Shown: piece by piece, positions 47,170 through 57,002 of the stretch
How the letters are laid out: each line of letters starts with the position of its first letter
Position numbering within the stretch: the stretch's first letter is position 1
Origin: Mantis religiosa
Taxonomy: Eukaryota > Arthropoda > Insecta > Mantodea > Mantidae
Direction: 5' to 3'
DNA length: 64,000 nucleotides
Assembly: GCA_030765055.1 (NCBI GenBank)
Contig: CM060957.1
Coordinates: forward strand, 197,281,835 to 197,345,834
Position numbers and translations under genes: made by a program
The notes under the pieces: generated by a model
The model's database searches: none
What the model was told of the DNA's origin: nothing
The model's input: the letters and a program-made list of their open reading frames with translations, nothing else

Positions 47170-47590
47170 CAACATTTTATATTAAATTGTTTGAGATTGA
47201 ATGGAAGATTACTGTAACTTTTTACTGTAGAAGAGTAATATACTGTTTGGAACAGTTGTAAGCTATTTTCCAGTCTATGCAGATTGCAAGTATTTCCCTT
47301 GCTGTATTCATGCAGAGATGGAAGGTAGCTTAACAGAGAATATATGTATATACCAGTAACAATAAACCTTAAACAAGGACCTACAGAAAATAAGGTACCA
47401 TGCATATCAAATAATATGTTGGCGTGTTTGTAATACACATTAGCTGGCTACTGTGGTCTGAATCACCCAAGATCATAATTCCATATAACCATAGGGAGTG
47501 AAAATACGCAAAATATCCTAATGTTCTAAAGTCATTTTGGTTGAGCAGACTTTTAGATTTCTTAATACAAAGTAATGAGATCTGAGATTT
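47170..47590 (-). pseudogene. Non-LTR retrotransposon RT thumb and C-terminus
   Basis: Minus strand: LLCIKKSKSLLNQNDF, YFAYFHSLWLYGIMILGDS (thumb, Y..F.S...YGI..WG) and, about 80 codons further, TVYYSSTVKSYSNLPFNLKQ, the usual end of CR1/jockey-group ORF2. Same family as 21450-22215. It abuts the transposase relative at 47591. Confidence 0.75.
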
Positions 47591-48040
47591 CATTTCAAGA
47601 ACTTCATTAAGACTATGGACAAAAATGGGGAAGCACTTTTATATCTCATAAGGCAGATTTCAGAACTCAGTGATGCTAAAGTAAAAGTGTGAATATTCAT
47701 TGTTTCCCCAATTAGGAGTATTTTGAAAGATGAAAACTTCGCAAAAAAGTTAAGTTCTAAGGAACGAGATGCATGGGAAACCTTTCTGAAGTGGTGAAAG
47801 AATTCCATGGAAACAATTAGGCATAAAATTACTCATATAATTCAAGAACTGGACATTTACCAAGAGGTAGGATGTACCTAAAGTTCACTTTCTGCATTCA
47901 CATTTGGATTTTTTCACTGAGAACTTAGATGCTTAAGTAATGAACAAGCTGAAAGATTCTATCCAGATATTCCGAAGATGGAGCACAGATACCGGGGTAG
48001 ATGGGATCCCAGTATGATGGATGACTTATCAACAGTTTTT
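47591..48040 (+). pseudogene. Diverged relative of the CACTG-transposon protein
   Basis: In broken frames this region reads KNFIKTMDKNGEALLYL, LSDAKVKV, ILKDENFAKKLSSKERDAW, FLHSHLDFFTENLDA and YRGRWDPSMMDD (mixed frames). These align in order with KNFIKAMDKLSDGFLYL, SDAKLKG, the WQSF region, DSHLDFFPEN and YQGKWSSNM of the 37-kb protein. Divergence is high, so it is a separate family member. The N-terminal half is absent. The CR1-like LINE starts immediately after, apparently inserted in it. Confidence 0.72.
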
Positions 48041-48042
48041 AA

Positions 48043-48722
48043 AACAATAATAATAACAATAACTTTATTGATCACAAACATTAACAAAGTGAGCATTAGC
48101 TGCGTAAACAGGTGACAGGTCAATGAAATAACAAATATTATTTACATATATACAAGCATTTACAACTAATACTGTACAATATTTAGGCAAAATGCCTATA
48201 CAAAGTGGAGAGAGTACAATTAATGTTTATAAACTATCCTCTAGATATTCCCATACTGAGTAATATGCCCTTTTTACCAGCATGTCTTTGGCAGCTTTAT
48301 TAAATGTTTTTATATCTTTTGTCTGCCTTATTTTAGTGGGCAATTTAATATCAATTTTTATTCCTGCATATAGTGGACCTTTTTCTTATAGTGTTTTTGT
48401 GTACTATGCAGGTTGTCAACATTTGTATGTATATACTTGCAAAGCTCTAGTATATATTGCGATGAGAAAGTAAATATTCCCAAGTTTTTGACCTGTGTGT
48501 GTGTTATTATGCAAATTATTTTCTTTTGGGTTTTGAATATTGATTCCCAGCCTGTTGCATGACCCCAGAGAATTATTCCATACGACATGATAGAATGATA
48601 GTAAATGCTTTCCTAGTCTCCAAGTTTGTGATTTGGGAGAGGTAGAACATGTTACAGCAGGCAGAATTTAATCTTTTGGCTATGTAATGTATATGTTCCG
48701 GCCATTTTTACTGATTATTTAC
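48043..48722 (-). pseudogene. CR1-like LINE RT thumb and C-terminus
   Basis: Minus strand: SYGIILWGHATGWESI (thumb, YGI.LWG), then NKLPTKIRQTKDIKTF and LVKRAYYSVWEYLEDSL, the standard ORF2 end. The 3' UTR follows to 48043 with CAATAAAG near 48065. The reading continues from 52463-52678 once the nested gypsy copy is disregarded. Confidence 0.8.
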
Positions 48723-48726
48723 ATAT

Positions 48727-48991
48727 TGTGACTTTGTGGGTTCGTGAAATAAAAAGTCGAGGTTACAAACACAAAAAAACTGCACTTTATTTTCGTAGCA
48801 ATACACTGTTCACAATTACAATTTACCAGTTCGTCTTTTCACGTTTGCTCGACGCTACTTACACAACGCACGCCATTACAACACTACACACAACTGACTG
48901 TCGCTTCCGGTATCGATCGGCCCCAAAGTTCCCGAATCTCCACCGGCCATCATTTATTGATCGGCATCGCGAGTCTGCCGCCAGGGTAACA
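48727..48991 (-). repeat. 3' LTR of gypsy C
   Basis: 265 bp, on the plus strand TGTGAC...GGTAACA. In element orientation it has AATAAAG near 48785 and ends with CACGAACCCACAAAGTCACA. Followed inward by the polypurine tract. Confidence 0.95.
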
Positions 48992-49006
48992 CTGCTCCCT
49001 CCTCAA

Positions 49007-50190
49007 GGATGGTCGTCCCGAACAGCACCATCGTAGCGGGCCAGGCGATCCAGGTGTACCACCAACATCCTTCCTCGGGGCACCTTCTGGATGCGGTAGA
49101 CCACGTCGTTAATCCTCTTCACCACACGTTACGGTCCTTGCCATATCTGCTGAAGCTTCGGGCAGCGTCCCTTGGTCCGGGTCGGGCGATACAACCAGAC
49201 CAGGTCACCTTGCTGGAACCCTTGGCTGTTGGCTTGCCTGTCGTATCGGGTTTTCATGCGGTCGCTCGCCTTCTGGATGTTCTGGCGAGCCATCTTGTGC
49301 ATGTCGTGGAGGTGGTCCACCAGGTTCTCCATATACTCGGTCGCTGGCTGTCTCACTCCCGGAGGGCTACCAAAAGCCAGGTCACAGGGGAGGCGTAACT
49401 CGCGGCCGAACATTAAGCTGGCTGGCGTGATCCCCGTGGTGTCGTGTGTTGATGAGCGGTAGGCCAGCAAGAACAGTGGCACCTTGACGTCCCAGTCTCG
49501 CTGATGGCTGGCCACGACCTTCCTCAAGTGTTCCTCTAAGGTCTTGATGTACCTCTCGACCATGCCATCCGACTGGGGATGTAGAGGTGTTGTGCGGGTC
49601 TTGTTAACCCCAGGTCTCTCTAGTGCCTCCCTCATCAGGTTGCACTCAAAACTGGTGCCTTGGTCACTGTGCAGCTCTAATGGCACCCCAAATCGGCAAA
49701 ACACTTGCTCCACGAGGCAGTCTGTGATTCTCCTTGCCTCCTGGTTCGGGATGGCATACACCTCCGGCCACTTAGTGAAGTAAGCCACGACCACCATCAG
49801 GTACTTGTTGCCTCGGTCGGATATTGGGAACGGTCCAGCAATGTCAACGGAGATCCGTTCGAATGGCGCTCCGACGTGGTACTGTTGCATGCGACCCCAG
49901 CTCCTAGTCTGGGGGCCGCGACTCGCCGCGCACACGTGACACTCACGGCACCATCTCTCAGCGTCTGCTTGGAGCCTCAGCCAGAAGTAGCGCTCCCGTA
50001 GTTTGTCAATCGTCCGGTTCGCTCCCAGGTGTCCCCCTGAGGTACCGGCGTGCACTTCTTCCAAGACTTCCGGGACCTTACTCCGGGGAAGTGCCAACTG
50101 TTCTCTCTGCGTCTTCCCATCGGGTGATTCCCATACCCGGAACAGCACACCCTCTCTGGTCTTCAACGAGTCCCATTGGGCCCAGTAAGA
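49007..50190 (-). pseudogene. Gypsy C integrase
   Basis: Nearly full integrase, open from 50166 to 49129. Zinc-binding domain VHAGTSGGHLGANRT with CRECHVC, catalytic Asp in ERISVDIAGPF, Asp in HSDQGTSFE, Glu in GMVERYIKTLEEH. Then YRSSTHDTTGIT, LRLPCDLAFG and the GPY/F region, where the Tyr codon of WQGPYRV is a TAA (near 49125). An upstream TAA near 50193 separates it from the RNase H tail. Strand transfer residues are complete, but two nonsense changes break the polyprotein. Confidence 0.9.
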
Positions 50191-51092
50191 CTTTTAGGTG
50201 GCGCTCCTCAGTGAGATGTCCGCCCAGGTTGGTCTCGTCCCTGCCTCCACTTCCCTCAAGAGTGGCCCCAAGTCTGCGTCCGCCAACTGCTCCCTTCTCA
50301 GGCCTGCGCTATTGCAGCCATCCGCAGGCACTGCCGTGACTACTCGAACTGCTGCGGCACGCTCCTTCTCCACTCTTGTGCATTGGCTGCACTCTTCTGG
50401 ACAGGGTCTTTTGAACATAGCGTCCGCGTTGCCGTGACTCTTCCCTCTGCGATGTTCCGAGGTGAAGTTGTACTCCTCAGCCTCTGAATCAAACCTGCTG
50501 TCTGGCCTTCCGGTCGCGCCGTCGCCATCACCTCGCTCCTCGCGGGGACAACCACGTCCTCGTTCAAGATGACCCTACCGTTTCCAAGGCGCTCGTCAGG
50601 TTGACGGAGTATGACCTCTTCTCCTTTGAGCCGCAGGGCCTTCCTGCCGACGTCGACCGTCGCCACGTGGCTCCTGAGGGCATCTAGTCCCAGTATCACC
50701 TCAGCCACCTTCGCGACGAACACCCACAGACGCACGGCACTCCGTCCCAAGGTCAGCTCCAGCAGGGCCTCCTCCACAGGCAAGGTGTCGCCAGATGCCA
50801 ACACAAGCTGGTATGGTCGGCTCGGCTTCCTCGTCGGCAAACTCTTAGCCACGTCAGGTCTGATGATGGTCACGGCCGCCCCAGTGTCCACCAGCACGCG
50901 CCACGGCTTTCCTCTTACCCAGCCGTCCGCGATGAGGTTGTCATCCATCCGCCGGCTGACGGCGCGCAGCGTCACTCGAGGGGATGGTGGTAATGGCGCC
51001 GACGTGTGCCTCTCCACGCCGGCCTTACTCGTACATCCTTCCTGGTGTGGGCAGTCTCTCTGCAGGTGTCCGGGCTGTCCACACCCCAACAC
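50191..51092 (-). pseudogene. Gypsy C CCHC knuckle, protease and fused RNase H tail
   Basis: Starts with LGCGQPGHLQRDC (CCHC nucleocapsid knuckle; first Cys replaced at the ATG side). The protease follows: VLVDTGAAVTIIR (catalytic DTG), SGDTLPVEE, RLWVFVAK and ILGLDALRS. After ARPEGQTAG the frame enters the RNase H C-terminus (RSTTSPRNI out of frame; DFTSEH equivalent in another frame), so all of RT is absent. The junction lies in a GGAAGGYCAGACAGCA stretch shared by the two original sites. Copy D has the same junction. Confidence 0.88.
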
Positions 51093-52135
51093 AGGCCACT
51101 AGGTGTTCGCCAGTGTCCCTCAGCTGGTCTTCTGTCTCCGGCGTAGCGGACACTCCTCGTTCTCGAAGTCGTGATAGATGCTACCTTGGCCGCCTCCATC
51201 CTTAATGCCGCTGTCAGCGCCTCGTGGATGGTTTTATAATCGCCGAGCATTAGGCCCTGACGAATCTCCGTGTCCCGTACCCCGTCGACAAAGTTGTAGG
51301 CGGCTTCCCGTGATACGAACTCCAGTGGCAGGTCAACCAAGGCCTTGCTAGCCAGCTGCTCAATCGCTATGGCTAACTCCTGCAGCGTCTCCCCCGGCTG
51401 CTGTGACCTTGCCTTTAGTTGGCTGCGGTACGCTGCGGCTAAGCGGTGGTTCCCGAAACGATTCTCCAGGGCCTCCCAGATGTCCTTGGGCGCCGCCGTT
51501 GTGTGCACCGTGTTTAGGACTTCCGCGGCCTATTCCCTGGAGGCTGGCTATTAGCTGTGTGGCCTCCACCTCCGGGGACCATCTGTTGTGCTTGGCCACT
51601 GTGTCGAACTTGCGGCGGAAGACCTCAAATGTTGACGCGCCGTCATATTTCGGCGGTTTGACTCGCGCAGATGTTGCGTCGCGTCCCGGCGCTTCGGCCT
51701 TCAAATCCTTCAGTTTCCTGCCGACGACGTCCTATACTATGGCTTTCAGGGACTTGACGCTGCTGTCGGCCTTTCCATCCAGGTCGTCAACGCGGCTCGC
51801 CAGGTCCTCGACGCGCTCGTCCGCTTGGCCCATCCGCTTGCCCAGCTCCGTCACGTTATCCCTCACGCCGGCCAACTGTTCTTCAAATTTGGCGGCGAGG
51901 ACTTCGTTCGCCACTTTCATTTCTTCCAGCTTTGCGGCCAGGTTATTTGCCGCTTCCATCTTCTCGGCGATGTTGTCGTTGGCCGTCTTCATTTATTTCA
52001 GTTCCGCGGCCAGGCTGTTATTTGCCGCTTCTGTTTTTGGAGCGAGGTTTTCATTTGCCGTCTTCATTTCCGAGGTCAGTTCGGCCTTCATTTCCATCAT
52101 CTTCTCCAAAATCTTTTGCAATGCCGCGTCCATGG
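50972..52135 (-). pseudogene. Gypsy C gag
   Basis: Minus-strand gag in several frames: a coiled-coil-like N-terminus (LAAKLEEMKVANEVLAAK, VEDLASRVDDLDGKAD at 51732-51992). Then the capsid-like part KYDGASTFEVFRRKFDTVAK and AYRSQLKARSQQPGE with LDLPLEFVSREAAYNFVDG. Frameshifts occur near 51510, 51730 and 51992. The presumed start is the ATG near 52132, about 45 bp inside the primer site. Confidence 0.85.
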
Positions 52136-52159
52136 TTGTAATGTTCGGTGATGTTGTTA

Positions 52160-52179
52160 TCCCGCTTCCTGACACCAGT
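52160..52179 (-). promoter_or_regulatory. Primer-binding site of gypsy C
   Basis: Directly inside the 5' LTR, in element orientation TGGTGTCAGGAAGCGGGAT. The sequence is close to the complement of a tRNA-Leu 3' end (a human-type tRNA-Leu(CAA) would give TGGTGTCAGAAGTGGGAT), with one insertion. tRNA identity tentative. Copy D has the same site at 61885-61904. Confidence 0.75.
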
Positions 52180-52446
52180 TGTGACTTTGGTGGGTTCGTG
52201 AAATAAAAAGTCGAGGTTACAAACACAGAAGAATTGCACTTTATTTTAGTAGCAATACACTGTTCACAATTACAATTTACCAGTTCGTCTTTACACGTTC
52301 GCTCGACGCTATTTACACAACGCACACCATTACAACACTACACACAACTGACTGTCGCTTCCGGTATCGATCGGCTCCGAAGTTTCCCGAATCTCCACCG
52401 GCCATCATTTATTGATGGGCATCGCGAGTCTGCCGTTTGGGTAACA
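52180..52446 (-). repeat. 5' LTR of gypsy C
   Basis: 267 bp, matching 48727-48991 with about 15 substitutions and two small indels by eye. Contains AATAAAG (reverse complement near 52238). Ends TGTTACCC in element orientation. Confidence 0.95.
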
Positions 52447-53810
52447 ATATATTCCAAGTATTTTATGCTGAGATGGTAGTACTTATATTGGTGAGGTGTA
52501 ACATGTTATTGTCTACTTTTGTTTGTTTTAAGTGCATAACAGAAGTTTTAGATGTGTTGAGTTTTATTCCATTACTATTAAACCACTGTTTTAGTGCAGA
52601 CATTGTTTCAGCTGTTTTCTGCATCAGTACTATGTTAGTTATTGCTTTAATCCTAATTGTTGTATCGTCAGCATTCATTATTGATTTTTCACTGACGTTT
52701 TTTGGGAGATCATTTGTATATAGTGTGTAAAGTAATGGTCCTAATACGGTTCCCTATGGTACCCCATTTTTAGTTGTGTTGCAGTTTGAGTGGGCCTCAC
52801 CATTACTACTTTTTAGAGTGTCTTTGTGCTTGCGGTTGTTAAGATACGACTTGAACCATTAGAGTGATATTTTATTTATACCATAAAATTCTAATTTTTT
52901 AATAGTATTTCATGATTTACACATTCAAGTTGCCTTTGAGTTGTCCTATATGATAAGGGAAGCAGACTCTATTTCATCTAGTATTTGAGATGTATCATTC
53001 ATGAGGTTTACCAATACTGATATTATTGAGTGATTTTCCCTAAAACCAAGTTGTGAGTCAGTTAATTTGCTATAGTAGTTTAAATATGTAATTTATTGTG
53101 GGTGTACAATTTATTCAAAAATTATTGCAAAAGCGGAAAGTATAGAGATGGGCCTAAAATGTTTAAATTCATTGCTTCCACCTTTGTGAATGGGCTTCAC
53201 AAGTGCATATTTCATCCTGTCAGGAAAAATGCCTATTGACATTGATTGATGGACAAAGTGGCCCACTAATTTCATGCTTTACTTGTTTTATTAATAATGA
53301 CGATAACTCATCCCAACACTGGGGTTCTTTTTGTTTTAACTTTGTTATTACTTTATTAATGTTACCTGGAGAGACCATTTCAATATTAAATGTAGATGTG
53401 AGCATAAGGCAATTGTTTTTATATAGGCCTGCTATTGCATTCTCTAGGGATGGGGGAACTTCCCGAGTCTCACAACCAAAGTTTACAAAGTGCTGATTTA
53501 AAGCACTGGCATTTTTCTTAGCATCTGGATAATTTAAATTAAGCACGGATGGCCCAGTGTTCACAGTTTTACTCAAACCTAATTCACCTTTTACTACGGT
53601 CCACGTGGCTCTGATTTTATTACCTGCATTTTTTATGTATCTCTCAATTGCTATTTGTTTAACTTTTTTTATTTGTGCTATAAAGATTTTGTTGTAAGTT
53701 TTGTAGTATTGTTTTTCTTTTGTGTTAGTGGTTGACTTGTATTTACTGTGTAGCCATCTTTTGTGTGTACTATAGAGCTTTATACATTTTGTACACCAGT
53801 CAAGCAAATA
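52447..53810 (-). pseudogene. CR1-like LINE reverse transcriptase N-terminal and palm part
   Basis: Minus strand from 53807: LLDWCTKCIKLYSTHKRW connector, ALNQHFVNFG, the finger segment KYALVKPIHKGGSNEFKHF and RPISILSAF (about 53130-53210), QLGFRENHS, then VPYGTVLGPLLYTLYTNDLP (about 52710-52760) and NADDTTI in place of YADDTTI at 52660-52680. WFNSNGIKLNTSKTSVM follows up to the gypsy insertion. Several stops. The RT would prime at the nicked target. Confidence 0.82.
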
Positions 53811-54815
53811 TTTTTCAATGATTTGAGTGCATGTGATTTTTGGAGAACAGGAATTGTGACACTCGATAATCTCCCTAAGGAAATTGTTGTAATTGGTATC
53901 AGTATGAACAAAAGGATTAAAATTCCATGTTAGGTTGCTTAATTTAACTTTATAGTTACTAATGTTTTCAGGGTTGTAGATACATTTGGTAATTAACTGT
54001 TTATGTTTTATTTTTGATATCTGGTTTATTGGGAGATTAATGAGGACAGCTTTATGGTCACAAAGACCTGTTTCAAGAGGGAAGTATTATTCATCTCTAT
54101 ATTGTTTGTTTGTGAGTGTATGATCGATACAGGTGTCTGAAAAACTTGTAGTTTGTGTAGAGAATTTATTTCTAATGTCAAAGTCATGGTAGTGTATATT
54201 GTCAAGATAAGTTATTGGTGCCCCACTATATCTTCTGTCTGATGACATTTCATTTGAGTTTAAGTGAAATTCATCATTTCAATTTCGAAGGTTTAAGTTA
54301 ATATCTAAAGCTACTATAATTTTCTTATTTCTTTCATTTCAAAGTTAAGACATCAATTTCTCAATTTTTTTCATAAATGATTGTAATAAGGAGTGATAAG
54401 GGACTCTATAGGCAGAGATCACAACTGTATTTTAGCTGCTGATTTCTATTGGAGACAATTCGAATATAAAATCTTCCTCTAGGACTCTTAGATGTTGTCT
54501 GACCTTTCTTGTACTAGTATACAAGACAGACCGCGGGCTGCACTGCTCCTGCTATAGTAATCAGCTAATGCAGAACCTTCCAATTTATTAAGAAAATAAG
54601 TCTCACTTTTTCCCAACCAGTGCTCATTTAAGCAAATTATTCCTGAAGTAATATTTTTAATTTTATTTATTAGTGGATTAAAAAAATCTATTTTGGAATG
54701 AATTCCCTGTGAATTAAGCTGGAGAAGCTCGCAAGCCTGATTACTTTGTGAACGCTTTCTATTTACAATTTTTTTTACAGAGGTTTTTCCTCTATATGTT
54801 ATACCATCTGATTCT
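53811..54815 (-). pseudogene. CR1-like LINE AP-type endonuclease
   Basis: Minus strand: LLQLNSQGIHSKID (N-terminal strand), IICLNEHWLGK (catalytic Glu), SAYRVPYHS (Tyr), then IIVALDINLNLRN, FSDTCIDHTLTN and LCDHKAVLINLP (final Asp-His), in the order of AP-endonuclease domains. The domain is broken by a few stops between 54050 and 54500. It would cut the target DNA for target-primed reverse transcription. Confidence 0.8.
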
Positions 54816-54819
54816 GCGG

Positions 54820-55560
54820 TTAGATTCCGTGATTTTTTATTATATGTACCACATTGTCTGAAACCTGACTTAACTTCCATGATCCTCTCTGATTTAAATG
54901 GAGACCATCCGTTTCTAACCAAGTATGATCTAGATATTTATCTAGGTCCACAAATAAAGCATTTAGTGTCTTACAGACCCAACTTATGTTTTCATTTACA
55001 TGCCTCAAAAAGTTTGGATGAACATCACATCTTTTTACTAAACTGTTTACTGCTACACAGGCCGTAGGAAGAAACACTTTCCTTGGGATTTTATAAGTTC
55101 ATATATATCAACTAGTATTGCATCTGCATTTCTTACCTTTTTTAAATTGTTGGTACCAACGTGGAGTATGACTACTTCTAGATTTTCAGGATACGCGTCA
55201 CATTGGCGCTGGTTTTCAATTTTTTTTGTTCGCTGCTCAATATTTATACCTCTGTACACTTTAGAAACAGCATGTTGACTTTTACATGGGATATCATTGA
55301 GTCACCAAGCATTAGCACTTCCTCATCCTCACGTCTTGAAACAGCTGGACTTTGAATGCTGTGCTGGTCACGTGTCGCATGTATTTGATTCACCTCGTGT
55401 GTAGATAGAGCTGCAAGGACGTGATATTTATTATCGATTTGGAGTGGAGATGGTTTTGAAGTTACTTCTCAGTTGTACCCGCTTCCTTTTTTCCCCACCG
55501 TTCTCCATCTCGAATCAGTGACACAACATCTGTGTCCTCAGCAGACCCTCGTCAAATAAT
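54820..55560 (-). pseudogene. CR1-like LINE ORF1 with SGNH esterase domain
   Basis: Minus strand, frame-broken. WRTVGKKG and NKYHVLAALSTHE precede the esterase. The domain has block I VLMLGDSMI (GDS at 55298-55306, nucleophile Ser), block III VVILHVGTNNL (Asn), and block V DGLHLNQRG near 54885-54910 (Asp and His). Thus all catalytic residues of an SGNH hydrolase are still readable, in different frames. Esterase ORF1s are established for CR1-group elements. It should not be mistaken for a host lipase. Confidence 0.8.
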
Positions 55561-56138
55561 AATTGAAGGCAGGCCTCTTCATGATTAAAATAAATGAACA
55601 AGTCCATTTTACAGATTTGTTGAGCCATTTCCCGATTTTGAACAATGTACCTACTGAACGAATCTTAAATATTTCAAGAGTGCACAGAACAAACAGCTTC
55701 ACCTCTAACAGTATAATAGGCACTTCTACAATTCTATTTTTATAAATATGAACTGAGAGGAAACATGGTCAGTATTTTCCAAAACTGACCGACACTAATT
55801 GCATCCACGTGTCTTTCGGCACCAATGTTGGATAGATGTCTGTTGCATTGTTGCAGAGGTGGTCTAAGCACTCAGCAATGACTCGGCCACTGTAATTTTA
55901 CTTTTATTATTTTTATTTTTTACTTTGCTTTATAAGGTAGCTGCTAACAAGACATGAACATTGTAGTCTGATATAATATGAATACCTGTATAATTTGCAA
56001 GTTTTCAAGAAGTTGTTTGTATGATAAGAGAACAGTGGTATTTAGTGTGGTGTGAACAATTATTGATAGATTCAAAGAAGTTGATGGTTGAATTTAGTTA
56101 TATCTTTGTATATATAAAATATAATATTTTCTTTACAG
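55561..56138. other. Spacer and 5' intron flank of the duplicated acidic exon
   Basis: The exact 5' end of the LINE was not found. Sequence from about 56090 resembles the upstream intron flank of the 18.8-kb exon. Confidence 0.45.
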
Positions 56139-57002
56139 ATTTATTTATGGAAATAACAGCAACATCCAATTCGACAGCTATTTGAAATGGATAAGAAAAT
56201 AGAAATCAAAGAAGAGGAACTCCTTGAAGATGACATTGGCTTACAGAATGAGACAGAGTTCTTTCAGAAGATTGTTACAGCAAACATAAACATTAATGAT
56301 GTCACTGATAGTGAGATAACAGTCAAAACAGAAATTAAATCAGACACTCCTTTTATGAAAGATCTTGTCAACCAGATTAAGAGCGAAACAGCTATATGGA
56401 GCAACAACTGCGACATAAATGGGAAATCAGAAATTGATAACAAAATAGAAATCAAAGAAGAGGTTCTCCTTGAAGATGACATTGGCTCACAGAATGAGAG
56501 AGAGTTCTTTCAGAAGATTGTTACAACAAACACAAACATTGATGATGTCACTGATAGTGAGATAACAGTCAAAACAGAAATTAAATCAGAGACTCCTTTT
56601 ATGAAAGATCTTGTCAAGCAGATTAAGAGCAAAACAGCTATATGGAGCAATAACGGCGACATAAATGGAGAATTAGAAATTGATAACAAAATAGAAATCA
56701 AAGAAGAGGTTCTCCTTGAAGATGACATAGGCTCACAGAATGAAAGAGAGTTCTTTCAGAAGATTGTTACAAGAAACACAAACATTGATGATGTCACTGA
56801 TAGTGAGATAACAGGCAAAACAGAAATTAAATCACAGACTCCTTTTATGAAAGATCTTGTCAACCAGATTAAGAGCGAAACAGCTATATGGAGCAACAAC
56901 TGCAACATAAATGGGGAATTAGAAATTGATCACAAAATAGAAATTAAAGAAGAACCTTGGTGGCTGGAAACAGAAACTTCATCAATTTGTAATAATACTA
57001 AG
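56139..57002 (+). CDS. Duplicated acidic IKEE-repeat exon, three tandem modules
   Basis: Plus-strand exon with acceptor CTTTACAG (ending 56138) and donor AAG|GTAAGTTATG (57002/57003), both conserved with the minus-strand exon at 18364-18839. ATG at 56187 in context TTTGAAATGG. The product starts MDKKIEIKEEE and contains three 82-residue modules (GAT at 56190, 56436, 56682; each 246 bp) plus a partial fourth from 56928. Each has IEIKEE.LLEDD, NEREFFQKIV, EITVKTEIKSETPF and KDLVKQIKS. It ends EIKEEPWWLETETSS and leaves in phase 0. Frame fully open. Read through the donor it would stop after seven codons. No downstream zinc-finger or microexon was found in the window, so it may be an orphan duplicate or continue beyond it. 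Confidence 0.8.
56190..56927 (+). repeat. Three 246-bp tandem repeats in coding sequence
   Basis: Units start at 56190, 56436 and 56682, exactly 246 bp apart, in frame and differing at few positions. Low divergence implies recent expansion or gene conversion. Confidence 0.95.

Larger units (their letters stand above)
48727..52446 (-). mobile_element. Ty3/gypsy LTR retrotransposon, copy C (RT-deleted, nested in the CR1-like LINE)
   Basis: Complete two-LTR element on the minus strand with 4-bp target duplication ATAT (48723-48726, 52447-52450). Order from 52446 down: 5' LTR, primer site, gag, CCHC knuckle, protease, RNase H tail, integrase, polypurine tract (48992-49006), 3' LTR. Reverse transcriptase and the first part of RNase H are missing. 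The two LTRs differ at about 15 positions over 265 bp by eye, so the insertion is not recent. Confidence 0.95.
48043..55560 (-). mobile_element. CR1-like non-LTR retrotransposon with esterase ORF1, split by gypsy C
   Basis: One minus-strand element in two parts, 55560-52447 and 48726-48043, separated by the gypsy copy C whose ATAT target duplication lies at 48723-48726 and 52447-52450. Part one carries ORF1 (SGNH esterase), endonuclease and RT up to just past the active site. Part two carries thumb and C-terminus. The 3' end has CAATAAAG followed by TTATTG/TTATTA-type repeats instead of poly(A), as in CR1-group elements. Multiple frameshifts; inactive. Confidence 0.82.

Noticed and set aside
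48727..52446. Several long plus-strand open frames over gypsy copies C and D
   Set aside because: They are antisense shadows of gag, protease and integrase on the minus strand, favoured by GC-rich codons of the elements.
54820..55310. Host SGNH lipase/esterase gene
   Set aside because: It lies in the ORF1 position of a CR1-like LINE, upstream of endonuclease and RT on the same strand, and is frame-broken.
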